From: Flammeovirgaceae bacterium SG7u.111
Lineage (GTDB): Bacteria > Bacteroidota > Bacteroidia > Cytophagales > Flammeovirgaceae
Reading direction: 5' to 3'
Length of the DNA stretch: 64,000 nucleotides
Assembly (NCBI GenBank): GCA_034044135.1
Contig: CP139021.1
Location: forward strand, 1,999,635 to 2,063,634
Shown here: one piece after another, positions 17,533 to 26,678 of the stretch
How the letters are laid out: each line of letters opens with the position of its first letter
How positions within the stretch are numbered: position 1 is the first letter of the stretch
Position numbers and translations under genes: made by a program
The notes under the pieces: generated by a model
Seen by the model: the letters and a program-made list of their open reading frames with translations, nothing else
Database searches by the model: none
Told to the model about the DNA's origin: nothing

Positions 17533-19494
17533 ATGAAATCTTACGAATTAGCAGAGAACTCGTTGGCAGAGCTCACAGAGAAAGAATGGATAGTGACCAA
17601 TGGACTTGGTGGTTATGCTTCATCCACTCTTTGCCACATGAATACGCGGAAATATCACGGTTTGCTAGTGGCTTCTCATTTCGCTCCCGTCAATCGCCAT
17701 GTGCATATCAGCAAAATCGATGAAACGGTGGTTACAAATTTCGGTTCGGAATCTAAGCTGGCTAATAATCAGTTTCCCGGCTTGGTGAGCCCAGAGGGGT
17801 ATAAGTTCATAAAAACCTTCGAAAGAGATCCGATGCCGAGCTTTGTATACGAAGGAGAGGGATTTCGTTTGCAAAAAACAGTTTTTATGGTGAACCGTTC
17901 TAACACAACGGTGGTGGAATACCAAAATATTTACGAGCATGGGTTTCACCTTCGCCTAGCACCTTTATTTGTAGAGAAGGATTTTCACCACTTGTTTTCT
18001 AAAAGTGAGGCCTTTAACTACCACATGGAGGATATGGGCAATGAATATGAAATATATCCTTGCTATGGAGCTAGTCCCATCCATTTGTCTTTTTCCACAG
18101 GGGAATTTAAAGAAAAACGTTTTTGGCTTGATAACATAGAATATTTAGCTGATATGAAAATGGGGCAAGCGTTCAGGGAAGGCCTGTTCCATTTGGGAGA
18201 AAATAGCTGCTATTTAAATCCAGGAGAGAAAGTGTATGTGGTGATGAGTTTGGATAAAGCGCTGATGGGACAGTCACCTGAAGAGCTGAAGAACCGAGAA
18301 CTCGACAGGCTTGCTTTTGTAGGGTCGAATTTGCCTGAAGGGAGTTTTGCTAGGGACTTGGCAAAATCTGCAGACCAGTTTTTTGCTTACAGGGAGAGTA
18401 CTCATTCGGAAACCATTATGGCTGGTTTCCCTTGGGTGACCGATCGTGCTCGGGATACGTTGATAGCTATGCGTGGAATGACCATTGCTGCAGGGCATTA
18501 CGAGCGTTCGAAGCAGCTGATAAGAAGCCTTGCCCAGCAGGTCAGAAGAGGTTTGCTACCCCATAAATTTGCCGACTACAAAGGGCATGAATTTCATTAC
18601 GATGCCGTGGATACCTCGTTGTGGCTTTTCCAAGTGCTTTACGAGTTCGATCAGAAATTTGACGATACCGACTTTTTGAAGGAAATGTACGATTCATTGG
18701 TTGATATCCTCAATTGGTATATAAAGGGAACAGATTATAACATTCACCTTACTGAAGAAGGCTTTATCTATGCTGGGTTTATCAATACGCACGTAACATG
18801 GATGGACGCACAAACAGATGAATTTGTTGTCACGCCCAGAAATGGCTGCCCTGTAGAGGTGAATTTGCTTTGGTACAATGCACTTGAGGTACTTGAATAT
18901 GTAGGCGGGCGTACCAATAAAATCGGTTTTCAGTTTCGCTACCTAAAGGAGCTTTTCAAGGAGAATTTCAAATCATATTTCTGGAATAGAAAAGGATATT
19001 TGAACGACTTGGTGAGGCCTGGGGCCACGCCGGATAACCGCATTAGACCTAACCAAATTATTGCGCTCAGTCTTCCTTTCAGTCTGTTGACAGAGGCGGA
19101 GGAAAAGAAAGTGCTTAAAGCTATGGACAACGAGCTATGGACTCCTTACGGCTTGCGGACGGTTAGCGTGAAAGACCCGGGTTTCCAACCAAACTACGAG
19201 GGGGACAGATGGGCTCGCGACAAAGCTTATCATCAAGGAACTGTGTGGCCATTTTTGCTAATGGATTACTACTTGGCATATTTGAAGGTGTACAAAAACT
19301 CGGTAAGAGCAAGGAAAAAAGTGGCAAAAGACCTAGCGCAGCTCAAGCACCATTTTTATGAGGAAAACTGCTTGTATGGAGTTTCAGAAATTTTTGATGG
19401 ACTTGCTCCTGAAAAAGGGAAGGGGTTGCCAAATCAGGCTGTGGCAATTGGGGCATTGCTCAAGATTTTGCTTGATTTTGACCTAAAAGTTTAA
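17533..19494 (+). CDS. Glycogen debranching enzyme (amylo-alpha-1,6-glucosidase, GH133-type)
   Basis: 653 residues. N-terminal GDE_N-type domain (about 1-230) with WIVTNGLGGYASSTLCHMNT near residue 20 and RKYHGLLVA. C-terminal (alpha/alpha)6 barrel (about 270-650) with GFPWVTDRARDTLIAM, AVDTSLWLFQ and WARDKAYHQGTVWPFLL, the family's active-site segments. It hydrolyses alpha-1,6 branch residues of glycogen or starch, in the cytosol. No glycosyltransferase is adjacent, unlike in some relatives. It is monocistronic. Confidence 0.93.
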   Translation: MKSYELAENSLAELTEKEWIVTNGLGGYASSTLCHMNTRKYHGLLVASHFAPVNRHVHISKIDETVVTNFGSESKLANNQFPGLVSPEGYKFIKTFERDPMPSFVYEGEGFRLQKTVFMVNRSNTTVVEYQNIYEHGFHLRLAPLFVEKDFHHLFSKSEAFNYHMEDMGNEYEIYPCYGASPIHLSFSTGEFKEKRFWLDNIEYLADMKMGQAFREGLFHLGENSCYLNPGEKVYVVMSLDKALMGQSPEELKNRELDRLAFVGSNLPEGSFARDLAKSADQFFAYRESTHSETIMAGFPWVTDRARDTLIAMRGMTIAAGHYERSKQLIRSLAQQVRRGLLPHKFADYKGHEFHYDAVDTSLWLFQVLYEFDQKFDDTDFLKEMYDSLVDILNWYIKGTDYNIHLTEEGFIYAGFINTHVTWMDAQTDEFVVTPRNGCPVEVNLLWYNALEVLEYVGGRTNKIGFQFRYLKELFKENFKSYFWNRKGYLNDLVRPGATPDNRIRPNQIIALSLPFSLLTEAEEKKVLKAMDNELWTPYGLRTVSVKDPGFQPNYEGDRWARDKAYHQGTVWPFLLMDYYLAYLKVYKNSVRARKKVAKDLAQLKHHFYEENCLYGVSEIFDGLAPEKGKGLPNQAVAIGALLKILLDFDLKV

Positions 19495-19738
19495 CTTTGA
19501 CTTAATGACTGTTTGTTAAGGATTTGTTAAAAATGGGCTAGGGATTACTTCTGAGGTTAGAGATATTGAAAATAATTCTTTGTTTGTTAATGATATTTTT
19601 ATCATAAAAGCTTTCCTTCAAAAGGAATAATCCCTAACCTTGCTAAAATTTTTAGAGGGGAGAAAAAAAGTGAGTATATAAAAAAAAGTAGAGGGGATGA
19701 ATGGTTTTTACCAAAATCTCTCGTTATAAAATAAAAAA

Positions 19739-19770
19739 CACTGACCTAGTAAGTCAGTGCAATTTTTTTT
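19739..19770 (+). terminator. Terminator hairpin
   Basis: Stem CACTGAC/GTCAGTG, 7-base loop, then CAATTTTTTTT. Confidence 0.75.
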
Positions 19771-19809
19771 GATAAAAATTTGTAGTTTAATATAATTGAT
19801 CGATAGTTG

Positions 19810-19847
19810 AGAACGGCTTTACTTTTAGTGAGGTCGTTCTTTTTTTA
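19810..19847 (+). terminator. Second terminator hairpin
   Basis: Stem AGAACG/CGTTCT with a long loop of about 19 bases, then a T-run. Weaker than the one just before. Confidence 0.5.
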
Positions 19848-20199
19848 ATGAATTGTCAAAACCTTATGGTCTTCAATAATTAGAAAGAAAGCCTTTATAA
19901 CTTCTTCTTATTCCAAATCTAACAAATGATTTTCTTTTTAACCAAAATTATTTCAATAATAGCTTTGGAAAATGCTATTTTCCAAATTGAGCTTGATTAT
20001 AAAATATTAAATAGAACAGGCTTTAAATCAGCAAGTTTGAATTAATAGGCTAACCTGCTCAAATCCATTTCCAGCTTTTAAAAAAAAGATTTTGAGTAGA
20101 TTGGTAAAGCATAATTCATAAGTCCAGTATTTTAATAAGGTTTTGTGAATAGATAGTTTTATTTTTACCCCATCATTCACCGTTTGGTTAAACTGACAG

Positions 20200-20760
20200 A
20201 TGAAGAAAATTTTAAAAAGAACTTTGCCTTTGCTTCTTATCGGTTTGCTTATGTCTTGTGGGGAGAAGCTTGATATTTATAATTGGACGAAAATCCGAAT
20301 TTACTCGCACGATAGCAGTAAAGTTGAAGATATTCCAACAGAAGGCTCGGTCGAATTGGACAATTATGCAATCAGGCTTGAGTTTACTCCTGAAGCTATC
20401 ATTTCGGTGAGCTCAAGTGACTGGGTAAATGCGAGTAGTGCATATCAGTCTAATGATAAGATTGTAAGCCTTGAGATAAGGAGCGTGAATACAATTAACG
20501 AGAATATTGGTCCCGATGAAATTCTGAACGAAGTATTTAGGGCGGGTCCTATTGGGGCTACCTCTTCAGAGCTGAGATCTATTGAGGATTATATCGAAGC
20601 CTTTGGGTCTAAGTCTGGAGAAGTTGATTCTGAATTTGCCTTGTACCTCACTCCTGGGCTCACGGTCATAGATGATTTTATTCAATTGAATGTGTTGGTA
20701 GAATTACAGAATGGTGGCTCTTTAGGTTCAAAAACAGACAAAGTCACGCTTATCAGGTAA
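20200..20760 (+). CDS. Lipoprotein, unknown
   Basis: 186 residues with a signal peptide and lipobox LLMSC (Cys about 20). The mature part is beta-rich (IRLEFTPEAIISVSSSDW, IVSLEIRSVNT) and has no enzymatic motif or sorting tail. It resembles small Bacteroidota lipoproteins of DUF style, but I cannot name the family. The next gene, an unknown cytosolic protein, starts 63 bases later on the same strand, so the two may form a transcription unit. Confidence 0.75.
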   Translation: MKKILKRTLPLLLIGLLMSCGEKLDIYNWTKIRIYSHDSSKVEDIPTEGSVELDNYAIRLEFTPEAIISVSSSDWVNASSAYQSNDKIVSLEIRSVNTINENIGPDEILNEVFRAGPIGATSSELRSIEDYIEAFGSKSGEVDSEFALYLTPGLTVIDDFIQLNVLVELQNGGSLGSKTDKVTLIR

Positions 20761-20823
20761 ACCTTTTAGAAGCCCTCAGGTTCATTAGAAGTGTACCAAC
20801 TTATTCATTCCAACGTATAAGCT

Positions 20824-21384
20824 ATGCCCGAAAACCAAACTGTTGAGTCATCTTTGAAAGCTGAAGAAGATGGATTTTTTGTATTGCCTACTGGAGTTTC
20901 TGGTTTTTTTGAAAGTGGGGGAGAGTTGCCCCAAATTTTGTTCGAGGACTTTGAGAAAGCCTGCCTCCAAATTGCTGCTGCGAGTCATTTTGACTTAAAA
21001 GAAACGTATGCATTTGAAGATGAACCTACCAGAAACTATTATTTAGCATTTCTTACTTCCGAGCAAGGCAATGTGCTGGTTTTTTGCAATAAATATTTCC
21101 AGCTGATAGCAGTTAGCGAGCTGATGGAAAAGATTAGCTCGCTTAAAGAATTCTTGGCAAAAGGGAAAATGCCCCAAAATCAATTTGCCGATGTCCCCGA
21201 GGTTTTCCAAAGTCTTCCTAAAGGATATGATTACCTTACCCCTACCTATTTGGCTAAATCGGTCAATGCTGATAACGAGGAAGATGCGCTGGCGGTAAAT
21301 GCGCTGTCAGATATTGAATTTGCCGAATTTTCCTACTGGGAGCCCCGCCAACTCAGTGATATTGTTTTCAATAATTGGGGCTAG
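20824..21384 (+). CDS. Cytosolic protein of unknown function
   Basis: 186 residues, acidic, with no signal peptide or membrane segment. Features: an N-terminal FFVLPTGVSGFFESGG, a central LAFLTSEQGNVLVFCNKYFQ, and a C-terminal EFSYWEPRQLSDIVFNNWG. The alternating pattern looks like a compact alpha/beta protein. No family was recognised. It lies 63 bases after a lipoprotein gene, and its stop nearly touches the stop of the converging EamA gene (1 base between them), so the ends overlap in mRNA terms. Confidence 0.65.
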   Translation: MPENQTVESSLKAEEDGFFVLPTGVSGFFESGGELPQILFEDFEKACLQIAAASHFDLKETYAFEDEPTRNYYLAFLTSEQGNVLVFCNKYFQLIAVSELMEKISSLKEFLAKGKMPQNQFADVPEVFQSLPKGYDYLTPTYLAKSVNADNEEDALAVNALSDIEFAEFSYWEPRQLSDIVFNNWG

Positions 21385-21385
21385 G

Positions 21386-22294
21386 CTAAGCTGTCAGTTC
21401 TTGTTTGCGCCTCCTGCGCTTCGATAAGTATTTGTCGAGAACAGGGTAAAGAAGAACCGAAACAAGAATAACCAACGTGCCTGCATAAAACCCTGGGCTC
21501 ATTTGTTCCTTCTCCCCAAACATTACAAAAGCTAGGATTATTCCATAAACGGGTTCGAGGTTAATGGTAAGGTTTACATTGAAAGCAGAGACTCTTTTCA
21601 TGATATCTACACTCACATAAAAAGCCAGTACGGTGCATACCAAAGCCAAAATAGACAAATAAATTCCATCCATAAGCGTGATGTCAAGTTGTAGGCTTCC
21701 GCTTTCAGAGAGGAAATTACTGTAAAAAGGGAAGACGAGTATGCAACATAGGCAAGCTCCTACCATTTCATAAAAAGTGATGACAATAGGGTCTTCTGCT
21801 TTGGAAAAATTGCTGTTTAAAATAGAAAAGATGGCGGCAGTGAAGGCTGCCATTAGGGAAAGGCTTAAGCCGAGGAAATGCCCAAATTCGAAGTGGAAGA
21901 TAATGTAAAGGCCGGATAATACCATTAACCCTATCATTACTTCGTACCATTTTATGCTTGTTTTTTTGATGAGAGGTTCTAAGAATGCGGTGAAAAGAGA
22001 GCAAGTAGCCACTCCAGCCAAACAAATACTGACATTGGATACTTTCGCCGAGGCAAAAAATAAAATCCAATGGAGCCCTACTAAAAAGCCTGTACCTACT
22101 AATTTTAAGACCATTCGCCACTTAATAAAGGGCGTTTTATTAAAAGCCCAAAGCACGCCCACAAGCGCTATGGCTGAAATTAAGGTGCGATAGAACACGA
22201 TTTCTACGGAGGGAATGCTGATCAATACGCCCAGTATTGATGTGAACCCCCATATGAACACAATGAGGTGTAACTTGATTTGGTCAGAATACAT
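21386..22294 (-). CDS. EamA/DMT-family transporter
   Basis: 302 residues with about ten predicted membrane helices in two EamA halves (roughly 1-140 and 150-290). The second half carries NLTINLEPVYGIILAFVMFG, the typical EPV segment at the start of helix 9 in this superfamily. It ends with a basic cytosolic tail (KYLSKRRRRKQ). It is an inner-membrane exporter or importer of small metabolites; the substrate is not predictable. It lies 68 bases downstream of the LptG-like gene start-to-stop order on the same strand and may be co-transcribed with it. Confidence 0.9.
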   Translation of the reverse strand: MYSDQIKLHLIVFIWGFTSILGVLISIPSVEIVFYRTLISAIALVGVLWAFNKTPFIKWRMVLKLVGTGFLVGLHWILFFASAKVSNVSICLAGVATCSLFTAFLEPLIKKTSIKWYEVMIGLMVLSGLYIIFHFEFGHFLGLSLSLMAAFTAAIFSILNSNFSKAEDPIVITFYEMVGACLCCILVFPFYSNFLSESGSLQLDITLMDGIYLSILALVCTVLAFYVSVDIMKRVSAFNVNLTINLEPVYGIILAFVMFGEKEQMSPGFYAGTLVILVSVLLYPVLDKYLSKRRRRKQELTA

Positions 22295-22362
22295 CTTTTA
22301 TAAACCAAAGACAAAAGTGAACAATAGACTAAGAAGTGCTATAGGATAGGTCGGTCATTAAG

Positions 22363-23439
22363 TTATCTAGGTACGGTAAAGTACATAAAGGTAGTAATAA
22401 AGGTAAATATAATATTTGGTATCCATGCAGCCAACATAGGGTCAAACCCTCCTTTTTGGGCAAGGTTCCGGCTCATGATGAAGAAAATGATATACACAAA
22501 GGCGAGCATAAACCCGATGGCAATTTGCATACCTGTCCCTTGTCTCGATTTTCTAGCAGAGAGAATGACGCCCATAGCTGTGAGGATAATAATAGCAAAA
22601 GGATAGGCGTACCGCTCGTATTTAACGCTTAAAAAGCGCTCTATATCGCCAACTCCTCTAAGCTTTTGTTCGGCTATAAAACGGTCAAGTTCTTCAAATG
22701 TAAAAGTTTCCTCTAGGTGATAGTCGTTTTCAAAATATTTTGGGAGTACATTGAGGGCTGTATCGAGGTTGGTCCCTTCCCATTTTTTCTCTTTCTTACC
22801 ATCAAATTCGTACACCTCGTATTTGTCGATGTGCCATTTTTGTAGCGTAGAATCCCACACAATTTTATCGGCGCTCATCTTAGAGAGAAGCTCCTGCTCT
22901 TTTATTTTTTCAAGGGTGAATTTAAAACCCGTCTTCACGCGGTTGTTATAGTGCTGCATGTACACATACGTGCTGTCACTCGTGCGGAAGTGGATATCTC
23001 TGGCATCGTAATAGAATGGCCCTTTTACATATTTTACCTCAAATTTTACCTTCCCAGCCGCAGCTTTAGGAATTACCCAGCCAACCAAGTAAAAAGTGAC
23101 GGCAGCTAGAATACATGCCCCAAATACATAAATGCCTATCAGCCGCCTAAAGCTTACGCCTGAGCTGAGTATAGCAATGATCTCACTGTGAGAAGCCATC
23201 TTTGAAGTAACGAACACCACAGTGATGAACACGGCAATAGGGCTGAGCGTATTGGCCATGTATGGGATGTAGTTCAAATAATATTCTTTCAAGATGAAGG
23301 CGAAGGTGAGGTTATTTTTGAGGAAGTCTCCCGACTTTTCGGTATAGTCTATCACGCAGATGACCGCTATTAGAATTAGCACAACAAAGAAAAAGGTTAC
23401 AAAAAACTTTTTCAGGATATAACGGTCAAGTATTTTCAT
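22363..23439 (-). CDS. LptF/LptG-family permease (YjgP/YjgQ)
   Basis: 358 residues: N-terminal helices (about 10-30, 50-80, 100-120), a central periplasmic beta-jellyroll (about 130-265), and three C-terminal helices. The opening MKILDRYILKKFFVTFFFV is the classic LptG/LptF start, and the region after the jellyroll (ERFLSVKYERYAYPFAIIIL) is also typical. It forms the membrane part of the LPS-transporting ABC exporter with LptB. Assignment to LptG rather than LptF is by feel, so no symbol is given. The 68-base gap to the EamA gene suggests co-transcription. Confidence 0.92.
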   Translation of the reverse strand: MKILDRYILKKFFVTFFFVVLILIAVICVIDYTEKSGDFLKNNLTFAFILKEYYLNYIPYMANTLSPIAVFITVVFVTSKMASHSEIIAILSSGVSFRRLIGIYVFGACILAAVTFYLVGWVIPKAAAGKVKFEVKYVKGPFYYDARDIHFRTSDSTYVYMQHYNNRVKTGFKFTLEKIKEQELLSKMSADKIVWDSTLQKWHIDKYEVYEFDGKKEKKWEGTNLDTALNVLPKYFENDYHLEETFTFEELDRFIAEQKLRGVGDIERFLSVKYERYAYPFAIIILTAMGVILSARKSRQGTGMQIAIGFMLAFVYIIFFIMSRNLAQKGGFDPMLAAWIPNIIFTFITTFMYFTVPR

Positions 23440-23778
23440 TGGTTAAATTTTTGAAATTTCTGCTTGCTTTGTTCTAAACCGCTAAGGTTTCGTGCTGCAA
23501 AGTTATCTATTTTTTATGCCTCGAATAAATCAGATAGTAAAAATTCAACCTGATGGTAATCCCTCTTTTTCAAACCTGAAAAATGACAGGCTCAGATTAG
23601 CTTGGAAACGAAAGAATATACTTTCAAATATGCTCTAATAGAGACAAATAAAAAAACTTTGCCAACAAGCTATTGAACTCCTACCGACGACTTTTGTCAT
23701 CTTTTATAGGTTTTTAACAGTTGGGCAAAGTTTTTTAACAATAATAGGGGAAAGTAGAGCTTGTTCAAGCCTGGCTTT
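23440..23778. other. Spacer without a gene
   Basis: 339 bases between the LptG-like start and the pyruvate kinase stop (both minus strand). It holds the upstream region of the permease gene; no RNA gene, repeat or clear terminator was seen. Confidence 0.4.
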
Positions 23779-25209
23779 CTATTCTACTATTTGGAATTTC
23801 ATCATGTTGGTATGCAGCTCTCCTCCTAGCGGTAAGCTACCAGTGTTTACATACACGTCACCTTTTCTCAACAACCCTTCTTTTACAAGGATTTTTTCGA
23901 AATCGGCGAAGATATTATCAATAGCACCTTCCTTGTTGTAAAAGAAAGCTCTTACTCCCCATACCAAGTTGAGAGTGCTAAGCAAGTCTTTGTTTGAGGT
24001 AAAGATGAAGATGTCAGCTTTTGGTCTGTGGCGAGCCAACCTGAAAGCGGTAAAGCCAGAATCTGTAATTCCTATAATTGCTTTTGCCCCAATTTTATTG
24101 GCAAGCTTTGTGGATGTCTCTACCAAGATGTTACTGCCAAAGTGTTGGCTTAATGGGTCGTACTCATAATATTTATTATAAATATTGTCCATGTTTTGCT
24201 CAACTACCCTAATGATGTTGGTCATGTGCTGGATAGTTTGTACAGGGAATTTACCCATGGCAGTTTCTCCACTTAACATTACCGCATCCGCGCCGTCAAG
24301 TACTGCATTGGCAACGTCGTTTGCTTCAGCTCTTGTAGGCCTAGGGTTTTCAATCATGCTTTCCATCATCTGGGTGGCAATGATCACCGGTTTTGCTGCC
24401 TCGTTAGCGTAGGTAACAATCCTTTTTTGCTCCAAAGGCACTTCCTCCATTTGAATTTCAACACCCAAATCGCCCCTTGCTACCATCAAAGCATCGGCAG
24501 CTTTCACAATATCCTTAATATTTTTGATAGCCTCAGGTCGCTCTATTTTAGCGATCACCTTGGTTTTCTTTCCTTGTTCTTTGATGTGGCGTTTTAGTTC
24601 CAAAACATCGCCAGGAGTTCTTACGAATGAAATAGCTACCCAGTCTACATCGTGCTCCAAACCAAACTCTAAATCTCTATTATCCTTTTTGGTGAGGGAT
24701 GGTTCTGAAATGTCGGTATCAGGAAGGTTCATTCCTTTTCTTGACCTTAGAACACCTCCATAAACTACCTTGGTGTGTACATTTTGCCCACTTACTTTGT
24801 ATACCCTAAGTTCGATTTTGCCATCGTCAATCAAAATCGAATCTCCAGCTTTTACATCCCTTGGCAGTGCAGTATATGAAGTACTGGCTTGAGTACTATC
24901 ACCTTCTATTTCCTGCTTTGTGGTAAGCATAAAATCATCGCCTTCTTTTAGCTCTGATCCTTCCTTCATAGTCCCAATTCTTATTTTAGGACCTTGCAAA
25001 TCTTGGAGGATAGTGATGTTGTAGTTGAAAGTCTTGTTGAGGTCTTTTATCGCCTCAATCACTTTTAAGTGGTCTTCATGTGCTCCGTGTGAAAAATTGA
25101 GCCTAAAAACGTTAACCCCTGCAATGATCAATTCCAAGAGTTTTTCTTTGGTGTTGGATGCGGGCCCAACGGTGGCAATGATTTTGGTGTTGTTGAAAAC
25201 TGTACTCAT
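23779..25209 (-). CDS. pyk: Pyruvate kinase
   Basis: 476 residues, the usual bacterial length. It converts phosphoenolpyruvate and ADP to pyruvate and ATP. Hallmarks: FRLNFSHGAHEDH near residue 36, LQDLQGPKIRIG, the catalytic-lysine region VIAKIERPEAIKNI, ARGDLGVEIQ, KPVIIATQMMESMIENPRPT and MLSGETAMGKFPV. The C-terminal allosteric domain (about 350-476) is present. It is monocistronic, divergent from the GGGP synthase gene across a 683-base spacer. Confidence 0.97.
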   Translation of the reverse strand: MSTVFNNTKIIATVGPASNTKEKLLELIIAGVNVFRLNFSHGAHEDHLKVIEAIKDLNKTFNYNITILQDLQGPKIRIGTMKEGSELKEGDDFMLTTKQEIEGDSTQASTSYTALPRDVKAGDSILIDDGKIELRVYKVSGQNVHTKVVYGGVLRSRKGMNLPDTDISEPSLTKKDNRDLEFGLEHDVDWVAISFVRTPGDVLELKRHIKEQGKKTKVIAKIERPEAIKNIKDIVKAADALMVARGDLGVEIQMEEVPLEQKRIVTYANEAAKPVIIATQMMESMIENPRPTRAEANDVANAVLDGADAVMLSGETAMGKFPVQTIQHMTNIIRVVEQNMDNIYNKYYEYDPLSQHFGSNILVETSTKLANKIGAKAIIGITDSGFTAFRLARHRPKADIFIFTSNKDLLSTLNLVWGVRAFFYNKEGAIDNIFADFEKILVKEGLLRKGDVYVNTGSLPLGGELHTNMMKFQIVE

Positions 25210-25892
25210 ATTGTTAAACTGTTTTTCTTTTCAAATTTGAAAAAATATGGGTAGAACTATGTTCCGAACTTAATTATTCATGTAAGATTAATTGCTAGCG
25301 TTTTCGTCAATAATAATAACGCTCTATTTTACAAACGTTTGCGGTAGCCGAAAGCACTACATGTTTTCAGTTATTCTGCAAAAATACATTGATTTTAATA
25401 AATAGAGGGTTTATGGTCTGAACAGAGCATGTGGTATACAAGCGTGTGAAAACTAAAAATCACTAAAGATATGTTCAAATTAATATTGAGTTAACTGGCT
25501 ATTGTAAATCTAAATCTTGTCGGCTTTTGCTTTTGCAAGCGAGCTAATTGAAGCCTAAAAGAGGCTTCTTTTATAGTTGCGGAAGGTTCTGTTTTATATC
25601 CTCCCATCTTGTTGGTGTTTTTCCATATTTCAAACGAAGGCGTAAAGTAAATAAAACTTTATGAAAGGAGCATCGATATTTTTATACAAAATTCAAATCT
25701 GAAGCTTGAACTTTAATTTTTCTGCTCAAAGAAAGTATACGTTTTGTCCGCTGGCCTCCCAATTGAATCGGGATTTCAAATTTGTTTGTAAGTGCTTATT
25801 GGTTTTGGTTGTTGAAAAGAGATTTGTTTTAAATTCCTTTTTCGGGTAAAATTGTGTCTTCAAATGAAAGGTGATACCACTTTATACAAGGC
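25210..25892. other. Long divergent spacer
   Basis: 683 bases between pyruvate kinase (minus) and GGGP synthase (plus). It must hold both promoters. No ORF, tRNA-like fold or strong hairpin was found by eye; its length is more than two simple promoters need. Confidence 0.4.
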
Positions 25893-26642
25893 ATGGCAAA
25901 CAAAATTATCAGCAACATCTTAGGCGGAAAGTCAAAAGGGAGAAAACAGTTGGCTGTTTTGGTAGATCCCGATAAGGTGGATAAAAAGAAATGTGAGACC
26001 TTTTGCCAATTGGCTGCACAAGCCAAGCCCGATGTTGTGTTAGTAGGAGGAAGCGTCATCACTACGGGCGATCTTGAAGAAACCGTAAATACCATTAAGG
26101 AAAATTTGGCTATTCCAGTTGTTTTGTTCCCTGGTAATAGCATGCATATAGCCTCTCAGGCAGACGGTATTTTGTTTTTGAGCTTGGTTTCGGGACGAAA
26201 CCCTGAATACTTGATAGGTCAACAAGTTGCAGCAGCCCCTCGGTTGAAAAAAACTGACATAGAGGTAATTCCCACTGGATATATATTAATAGATGGAGGA
26301 GTGACCACTACGGTTCATTACATAAGTAATACTCAGCCAATTCCACATGGAAATACTGCGCTGGCTATGGCTACTTCTTTAGCTTCTGAAATGTTGGGAC
26401 AGCAATTGGTATACCTCGACTGCGGAAGCGGTGCGAAGAACCCTGTAAGCTCTGATATGGTCAAGATCGTAAGTGATCATTTGAGTGTTCCGCTTTTAGT
26501 AGGAGGGGGGATAAAAACCAAAGCCCAAGCTGAAATTGCTTATGCTTCTGGTGCGGACATGCTTGTGATAGGCACTGCGATTGAAGATAAGCTAGGACTT
26601 ATGCAAGAAATGTGTGGGGTGAGGGATCGATTCAATGCTTGA
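25893..26642 (+). CDS. Geranylgeranylglyceryl phosphate synthase, PcrB-type group II
   Basis: 249 residues, TIM barrel. It joins a polyprenyl diphosphate to sn-glycerol-1-phosphate. Hallmarks: LAVLVDPDKVD (about 20-30), DVVLVGGSVIT, FPGNSMHIASQADGILFLSL, PTGYILIDGG, YLDCGSGAKNPVS and LLVGGGIKTKAQAE, the phosphate-binding loop. Group II enzymes occur in Archaea and some Bacteroidota, where they make ether-linked prenylglycerols whose role is poorly understood. A glycerol-1-phosphate dehydrogenase is not in the window. It converges with an AraC-type regulator. Confidence 0.93.
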   Translation: MANKIISNILGGKSKGRKQLAVLVDPDKVDKKKCETFCQLAAQAKPDVVLVGGSVITTGDLEETVNTIKENLAIPVVLFPGNSMHIASQADGILFLSLVSGRNPEYLIGQQVAAAPRLKKTDIEVIPTGYILIDGGVTTTVHYISNTQPIPHGNTALAMATSLASEMLGQQLVYLDCGSGAKNPVSSDMVKIVSDHLSVPLLVGGGIKTKAQAEIAYASGADMLVIGTAIEDKLGLMQEMCGVRDRFNA

Positions 26643-26678
26643 GTCTCTTTTTTACTTCGGAAGATAGTTTTTTATTTA

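Larger units (their letters stand above)
19495..20199. other. Long AT-rich spacer with two terminators
   Basis: 705 bases without a supportable gene. It contains two terminator hairpins (19739, 19810) and a widely spaced 9-bp inverted repeat TAGGGATTA/TAATCCCTA (19539-19547, 19628-19636). Two terminators about 240 and 320 bases after the last gene could close a non-coding transcript in 19500-19850; this is only a possibility. Confidence 0.5.

Noticed and set aside
19500-19850. Small RNA gene before the double terminator
   Set aside because: Two terminators and an inverted repeat are suggestive, but no promoter box or conserved fold could be pointed to.
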